DNA from: CAVVIO01 sp963748095
GTDB taxonomy: Bacteria; Bacteroidota; Bacteroidia; Bacteroidales; UBA10428
NCBI GenBank assembly: GCA_963748095.1
Contig: CAVVIO010000096.1
Coordinates: 1-10,147 of the forward strand
Length of the DNA stretch: 10,147 bases
Direction of reading: 5' to 3'
This document shows positions 6,098 through 10,147 of this stretch, piece after piece; position 1 is the first letter of the stretch; every line of letters starts with the position of its first letter. The position numbers were made by a program, and so were the translations under genes. A model generated the notes under the pieces. It was given only the letters and a program-made list of their open reading frames with translations. It had not been told where the DNA came from and ran no database searches.

Positions 6098-6400
6098 AAT
6101 GGGGTAATTGTGCTTGTTTTTTCGATATTTGATAAAAATAATAAAAATCCACCCCAAAATTGATGCACAGTAAGTATTAGAATTATTTATGGTCATAAAA
6201 TCTAAAAAATAAATAAAATATTAATGGCTATTTGAAAACTTATACAGAGAAATAAGAAAATATGCCGACTTTATGGACAGACTCTAAATAGGGTATATGA
6301 ATTTAAAAGTACTAATATCACGGAAATAAACTTTCGAATATAAACAAGTTGGGCGCAAATTGTGTCCCATTGAGAATTCAATTACTAATTATTTAAGATA
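6067..6400. other. Gene-free stretch: IS right margin and hydrolase leader
   Basis: The 220 bp up to 6286 are the non-coding right arm of the insertion sequence, very AT-rich, with possible hairpins near the start and the right terminal repeat at 6270-6286. The remaining 114 bp precede the serine hydrolase gene. I see no coding frame, tRNA or clear TAnnTTTG promoter element in them. Confidence 0.6.
6270..6286 (-). repeat. Right terminal inverted repeat of the insertion sequence
   Basis: Read on the minus strand this is TAGAGTCTGTCCATAAA, matching the left terminal repeat at 16 of 17 positions. Confidence 0.85.
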
Positions 6401-8197
6401 ATGACATTTTTAAAATCATCTATTGGGTGTTTAATATTCAATGCGGTTATTTCATTTAATATAATCGCACAAACTAATTCCATTGATTATAATCCGCTTA
6501 TTGAAAGGTACAGAAAGATTTTTTCATCTGAAATGAGAAAACACAAAGTAGCTGGCATGAGCATTGCCCTGGTGTATGGAGACAGTGTAATTTGGACAGA
6601 AAGCTTCGGGTATCGCGATAAAACTAATAAAATAAAGGCAGTTGATAGTGACCAATATCTGATTGGCTCAATTACTAAAACTTTCACTGGTATTGGTGTG
6701 ATGCAATTGCAACAAAAAGGGGAACTAAGCATTAACGACCCTTTGAAAAAATATCTGCCTGAATTTAATCTCAGAATACTTTCCGGGAATATCAATGATA
6801 TAACGATAAGGGATATAATGACACACCATTCTGGCATTCCGGGCGATGAATTGGTTGATTTGTTTTCAAATGATCCGAATGAATTCCCCAAATTACTTGA
6901 ATATATAAATAGCGATTATGCTATGTCGCCACCAAATGTTTCTTTTTCATATTCAAATGCTGCGATTAGTTTACTTGGTTTAATGATCGAGGAAGTTACT
7001 GGTACAAAATATACAGAATATATTAAAAATAACTTTTTCGCCCCACTCAACATGAACTCAACGGGTTTCTATACAACTTCTGATATCCCTGAAGGAGTGA
7101 AATATTCTTATGATTATAATGGCCATTCTGTGGAAGAACAACCGATGAGTAATATTCCTGCAGGAGCAATTTATTCGAATGTGTATGATATGGCAAAATA
7201 TCTAAAGACAATTATTAATTATGGCAAATTTGAGAATAAAGAAATAATTGACTCTATTTCGTTGTGTGAAATGTTCAAAGTGCAGAATATTGATGTTCCC
7301 CTTGATCTTGGAAGACCAATTGGTCTTACATGGTTTATAGCCCACAACGATTCAGGAAATTATGTATATCATGAAGGAGCTTCATTGCATCAGAGGTCAT
7401 TTCTTGCGGTTGCACCGGAGAGCAGGTTTGGGATAGTTTTACTTACCAATTCAGATAATGGAGGAAATTTTCAATGGCGAGTAACCGAAATGATGGCTGA
7501 AGCTGCTAAATTAACTGGTTATAAAGTACCTAAAATATCTGGTAGTGATACTAAATCAAGCCACTATTATACATTATTAAACAAAGCTGAATTTTCTAAA
7601 GTTAAGTTATTGCCAACCGATTTAACTAAATTTACAGGCTTATATACATCTCCGTTTATGTGCATCAACATTGTCCAAAAAGGGGACAAATTATTTTTTA
7701 ATTTGGCAGGGCATAAAATTTTCCTAACACCAATATCAGGTAATAATTTCTGGTCAACGATAAAAATACTGGGAATACCTGTTACTAATAAAAACCAGAT
7801 TTTTTATTTAGATACTATTGATAATCGTAAATTACTTATTGTCCGAAATATTTGGGGCGGTAGCGAAATTATCGGGGAGAAGCAAATACCTTCATCAATT
7901 AGTGAGGTTTGGAAAAAAAGAACAGGAAATTATAAAATTATTAATGTTGACAAAGATAACATACCGACTTTGTCCACCATGTTTGAATTGAAAATTGATT
8001 ATGGTATATTAACCTTTAATACAACCATTTACCAAGGAGCTCCTCAGAAAGTTCAGATACCACTTGAAATAATATCAAACGATCTTGCTCAGATACATGG
8101 CCCTGGTAGATATGGCGGCAGTAAGATACAAATTATAAAGGATGAAGATGGCTCAGAAAACTTACTTTTGATGGGTTTGGAATTGAAGAAGCAATAA
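6401..8197 (+). CDS. Secreted serine hydrolase, beta-lactamase/penicillin-binding-like (class C fold)
   Basis: The 598-residue protein starts with a signal peptide (hydrophobic stretch about 8-22, likely cleaved after IIAQ at 24), so it should act in the periplasm or outside. Residues about 30-370 form a beta-lactamase-related domain with the three active-site motifs: S90-I-T-K93 (nucleophile Ser and general-base Lys), Y184-S-N186, and H324-E-G326 in place of the KTG triad. HxG at that position is common in esterase/peptidase members such as EstB-like or DD-peptidase/D-aminopeptidase-like enzymes, so the substrate cannot be deduced and antibiotic resistance should not be assumed. About 200 C-terminal residues form an additional beta-rich region, as often seen in Bacteroidota homologues. 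The ATG at 6401 directly precedes the signal peptide. The gene is AT-rich, sits alone after the insertion sequence, and has no visible operon partner. Confidence 0.9.
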   Translation: MTFLKSSIGCLIFNAVISFNIIAQTNSIDYNPLIERYRKIFSSEMRKHKVAGMSIALVYGDSVIWTESFGYRDKTNKIKAVDSDQYLIGSITKTFTGIGVMQLQQKGELSINDPLKKYLPEFNLRILSGNINDITIRDIMTHHSGIPGDELVDLFSNDPNEFPKLLEYINSDYAMSPPNVSFSYSNAAISLLGLMIEEVTGTKYTEYIKNNFFAPLNMNSTGFYTTSDIPEGVKYSYDYNGHSVEEQPMSNIPAGAIYSNVYDMAKYLKTIINYGKFENKEIIDSISLCEMFKVQNIDVPLDLGRPIGLTWFIAHNDSGNYVYHEGASLHQRSFLAVAPESRFGIVLLTNSDNGGNFQWRVTEMMAEAAKLTGYKVPKISGSDTKSSHYYTLLNKAEFSKVKLLPTDLTKFTGLYTSPFMCINIVQKGDKLFFNLAGHKIFLTPISGNNFWSTIKILGIPVTNKNQIFYLDTIDNRKLLIVRNIWGGSEIIGEKQIPSSISEVWKKRTGNYKIINVDKDNIPTLSTMFELKIDYGILTFNTTIYQGAPQKVQIPLEIISNDLAQIHGPGRYGGSKIQIIKDEDGSENLLLMGLELKKQ

Positions 8198-8227
8198 ATT
8201 AAATTTTGCGCACAATCGAGTAGCCAG

Positions 8228-8250
8228 CCGCCAGGCGAATAGCCTGGCGG
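8228..8250. repeat. Perfect 9-bp GC-rich palindrome
   Basis: CCGCCAGGC (8228-8236) and GCCTGGCGG (8242-8250) pair perfectly around GAATA. It lies 30 bp after the serine hydrolase stop. No U-tract follows on the plus strand (AAAAGCTCTC), so it does not look like a standard intrinsic terminator, although it could stabilise the 3' end of the mRNA. Confidence 0.7.
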
Positions 8251-8394
8251 AAAAGCTCTCACCTGGCCGGCAAAGGCAGGTATACAGCGGTTTTCAGATA
8301 CATCGGGATGAAGCAACTTTTTCGTAGTATGTAAGTAAAGATTCATACCCTCTTTTGCGTAATCTTTCAAGCGTTATTGTAGTTCCCGGTATAG

Positions 8395-8447
8395 GGCATT
8401 ACTCCTGCGCATAAGGGATACCGCCAATGCAGTACAGGCATTACTCC
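8395..8447. repeat. 11-bp direct repeat GGCATTACTCC (two copies, 42 bp apart)
   Basis: Identical copies occupy 8395-8405 and 8437-8447. The first sits between the inverted arms CGGTAT (8387-8392) and ATACCG (8418-8423). No gene overlaps them. Confidence 0.6.
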
Positions 8448-8678
8448 CTCAGGAAAAATACACCCGTTGTTTTTCTCTTTTGTAAAGTTTATTTGTATTT
8501 TTAGGCTTTTTGCAGAGCTTATGACGGTTAGCTCACATTCTCCCTTTTACAGCGAACTGCAAATAAATTCTTATGGAAACGTTTACCTGAAAAAGGTGAG
8601 AAATTTGTGGATTTTTGATACTTTGTAATTAATTGATATATTAAACTTTATAAAAACGTCACTCAAGATAAAACACAG

Positions 8679-9686
8679 ATGATAATAACTATTTTTAAAA
8701 TCAGGCTTTTACAACTTTTTAGATTATTAAAGGGAAGAGTTTTAATTAGGATTATAATTTTATTACTTTTATTATTGTATGCCGAACTTACGTTTGGCTC
8801 TATAGTGTATACTTTTTTAGTACAGTCTCAAAACACTATTACATCTCTTATTATTATTGGGTTGTTAATATTATCTGCGCATGCATCAAGAAAAGACAAA
8901 AATTTTTTAGAGAATATATTTAAAAATCCATACTCAATTTATTTGAGTGAATACTTATTGTTATCTCTACCATTTTTTATCATCTGGTTAATCAATTATA
9001 ACTTGATTGGTTTAGGAGGTCTCATACTTATTTCTTTTGTAATTCCCTTGATAAGACTAAAGCTAAATCTACGAAATATAGGTTCAATTTCCATGTTACT
9101 GTTAAACCCTTTTAGTACAAACCTAAATTCAAAATTGAAAGTCAGTTTACCATTTATTTCTCCGGTTTCTTTTGAATGGATAAGTGGGATAAGAAGAAAT
9201 TTACTTATACTGACTCCAACATATCTGTTTATTTTAGCTTTTTCATTTAAACCTAATGTAGCCGAAGTCGGATTAATTTTCCTTTCAATACTTATTTCAG
9301 GTTTTTATTTCTATGGGGAGTCCAGAGAATTTGTTGAGTCATTTGCAAATAGTCCGAAAGAGTTTATTTTAAAAAAGATACTTATCAACTTTAGGCAGTT
9401 ACTTATTGTTTTTACTCCTATCCTACTTATTTCGTTAATATTTCAAACATCAACCTGGTATTACTTGATTGGAGCTTTAATCGTTTCATCACTAATTCAG
9501 GTTTATGCAGTTGTATATAAATACGGGCTATTTGAAGAAAACACCAATTTAAATCGAAATAAAATTATTTTTTTATTATTTGCTTTATCTATAGTAATTC
9601 CAAGTTTTATTTTTGTTCCGATAATTATAGGAATAAGGTCTTATAAAAAAGCTCTTAAAAACCTTAATCAATATTTTTATGATTGA
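8679..9686 (+). CDS. ABC transporter permease-like membrane protein
   Basis: The 335-residue protein is almost entirely hydrophobic, with roughly nine or ten membrane segments; clear ones lie near 21-47, 52-70, 88-130, 170-190, 196-215, 240-258, 262-282 and 295-320. A short basic N-terminus (MIITIFKIRLLQLFRLLKGR) suggests a cytoplasmic start, and a soluble-looking stretch around 130-170 holds FEWISGIRRN. It has no recognisable family motif; the permease role rests on topology and on the following ATPase gene, whose ATG lies inside its last codons (8-bp overlap, 9679-9686), indicating translational coupling. The substrate is unknown; ABC-2-type exporters and EcsB-like permeases are possible relatives. 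The gene is very AT-rich, more so than the glnS-folB region, which may indicate horizontal origin. Confidence 0.72.
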   Translation: MIITIFKIRLLQLFRLLKGRVLIRIIILLLLLLYAELTFGSIVYTFLVQSQNTITSLIIIGLLILSAHASRKDKNFLENIFKNPYSIYLSEYLLLSLPFFIIWLINYNLIGLGGLILISFVIPLIRLKLNLRNIGSISMLLLNPFSTNLNSKLKVSLPFISPVSFEWISGIRRNLLILTPTYLFILAFSFKPNVAEVGLIFLSILISGFYFYGESREFVESFANSPKEFILKKILINFRQLLIVFTPILLISLIFQTSTWYYLIGALIVSSLIQVYAVVYKYGLFEENTNLNRNKIIFLLFALSIVIPSFIFVPIIIGIRSYKKALKNLNQYFYD

Positions 9687-10147
9687 AATTATTAATTTAG
9701 AAGTCAATTATGGCAAGCATAATGTGCTTAATGGGCTTTGTTTGGATATCTCTGATAATACGATTCATGGTTTGGTAGGTTTAAATGGTTCGGGGAAAAC
9801 AACCTTGCTCAATACTATTCACGGACAAACGAAGAAGTTGCAGGGGTCAATCAAATACAAAGATGATGACCTAAAAAGAAGCAAAATTGCTTATCTTGAA
9901 ACAAAAAATTATTTTTATCCAAGAATTACCGGCAAAGAATACCTCAATTTATTTAAATATAAAAATAGGAATTTCGACATTGACCAATGGAATGATTTAT
10001 TCAAATTGCCATTAAATAACCTTATTGATGAATATTCAACTGGCATGAAAAAGAAATTGGCATTAATGGGAACAATTTGCCTAAATAGGGAAATTTTAAT
10101 TCTGGATGAACCCTTTAATGGAGTTGATTTAGAAACTGTGCAAAAGA
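9679..10147 (+). CDS. ABC transporter ATP-binding protein (3' end outside window)
   Basis: The first 156 codons are present and the gene runs off the window. The nucleotide-binding motifs are clear: Walker A GLNGSGKT at 34-41, an ABC signature YSTGM at 119-123 (LSGGQ position), and Walker B ILILDEP at 139-145 with the catalytic glutamate E144, followed by the D-loop region (NGVD at 147-150). The Q-loop position appears to be glutamate (E74 in AYLET), a substitution also seen in some CcmA/EcsA-like exporters. The protein should energise the permease encoded just upstream, with which it overlaps by 8 bp. The start ATG at 9679 is set by the canonical N-terminal strand MIEIINLEVNYGKHNVL. The transported compound cannot be deduced. 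Confidence 0.93.
   Translation, partial: MIEIINLEVNYGKHNVLNGLCLDISDNTIHGLVGLNGSGKTTLLNTIHGQTKKLQGSIKYKDDDLKRSKIAYLETKNYFYPRITGKEYLNLFKYKNRNFDIDQWNDLFKLPLNNLIDEYSTGMKKKLALMGTICLNREILILDEPFNGVDLETVQK

Larger units (their letters stand above)
4631..6286 (+). mobile_element. Complete insertion sequence, ISNCY-like DDE type (about 1656 bp)
   Basis: The element is defined by 17-bp terminal inverted repeats (16/17 identical) enclosing one intact transposase gene at 4711-6066. The left non-coding margin is 80 bp and the right one 220 bp. Possible AAT target duplications border it. Its left end lies 21 bp from the DUF559 unit and its right end 114 bp before the serine hydrolase gene. Intact ends and an uninterrupted gene suggest recent arrival or continued activity. 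The family name is an estimate from the transposase motifs. Confidence 0.85.
8198..8678. other. 481-bp gene-free stretch with palindromes and repeats
   Basis: No convincing gene is present. About 8205-8455 is visibly richer in GC than the genes on either side and holds a 9-bp perfect palindrome (8228-8250), a second imperfect one around 8260-8281 (ACCT-GCC/GGC-AGGT with one bulged base), inverted arms CGGTAT/ATACCG (8387-8392 and 8418-8423) and an 11-bp direct repeat (8395-8405 and 8437-8447). From 8456 the sequence becomes AT-rich again and includes 7-bp arms TTTGCAG/CTGCAAA (8509-8515 and 8557-8563). This looks like a patch of dispersed palindromic repeats or mobile-element debris ahead of the ABC transporter genes. 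Confidence 0.55.

Noticed and set aside
6100..6156. Inverted TGGGGT/ACCCCA pair in the right arm of the insertion sequence
   Set aside because: Six-base arms about 45 bp apart in AT-rich DNA can arise by chance and no other feature supports a function.
8089..8370. 93-codon open frame on the minus strand overlapping the end of the serine hydrolase gene and the repeat patch
   Set aside because: It starts in intergenic repeat sequence, crosses the palindromes and ends antisense to the hydrolase gene; its proline/glycine-rich middle comes from translated palindromes and no domain is recognisable.
8509..8563. Folded segment with TTTGCAG/CTGCAAA arms and inner GTTAGCT and AGCGAAC, considered as an integron attC site
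   Set aside because: The inner boxes do not fit the GTTRRRY/RYYYAAC core consensus, and there is no integrase or cassette array in view.
8619..8625. TACTTTG as a -7 promoter element for the ABC transporter genes
   Set aside because: It has one base too few between TA and TTTG compared with TAnnTTTG, and the nearest TTTG upstream is too close to act as -33 box.
1..10147. CRISPR array, rRNA, prophage or restriction-modification operon
   Set aside because: No regularly spaced repeats, rRNA motifs, phage structural genes or methylase genes were seen; the only nuclease-like gene stands alone.

Overview
The window looks like a chromosomal segment of a member of the Bacteroidota. The evidence is the TAnnTTTG -7 promoter elements upstream of the tRNA, glnS and folB, the absence of clear Shine-Dalgarno sequences, and the AT-rich genes flanked by Bacteroidota-style elements. 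Assignment to a lower rank (Bacteroidales/Marinilabiliales-like) is only a guess.

Positions 1-4016 read as stable, housekeeping-type chromosome of moderate GC. A tRNA-Gln(CTG) gene lies directly downstream of, and on the same strand as, glnS (glutaminyl-tRNA synthetase); both have the same 10-base -7 promoter core. Divergent from glnS is a two-gene unit, folB (dihydroneopterin aldolase) and a 60-residue cysteine-rich CWC protein, separated by 2 bp. A HdeD/DUF308 six-helix membrane protein runs convergent to it, followed by an unassigned seven-helix membrane protein.

Positions 4017-6400 are an insertion zone. It holds a 447-bp unit in which a single DUF559 endonuclease-like gene is bounded by 31-bp hairpin-bearing inverted repeats (30/31 identical), one of which supplies the gene's last codons and stop. 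Only 21 bp further on is a complete insertion sequence (about 1.66 kb, 17-bp terminal repeats, intact DDE transposase).

Positions 6401 to the end are visibly more AT-rich and accessory in character. There is a secreted serine beta-lactamase-like hydrolase with all three active-site motifs, then a 481-bp gene-free stretch with palindromic and repeated sequence of higher GC, then an ABC transporter pair: a 335-residue permease overlapping by 8 bp an ATPase cut off by the window edge.

The most unusual item is the DUF559 hairpin-repeat unit, which looks like a minimal mobile element built on an endonuclease rather than a known transposase.
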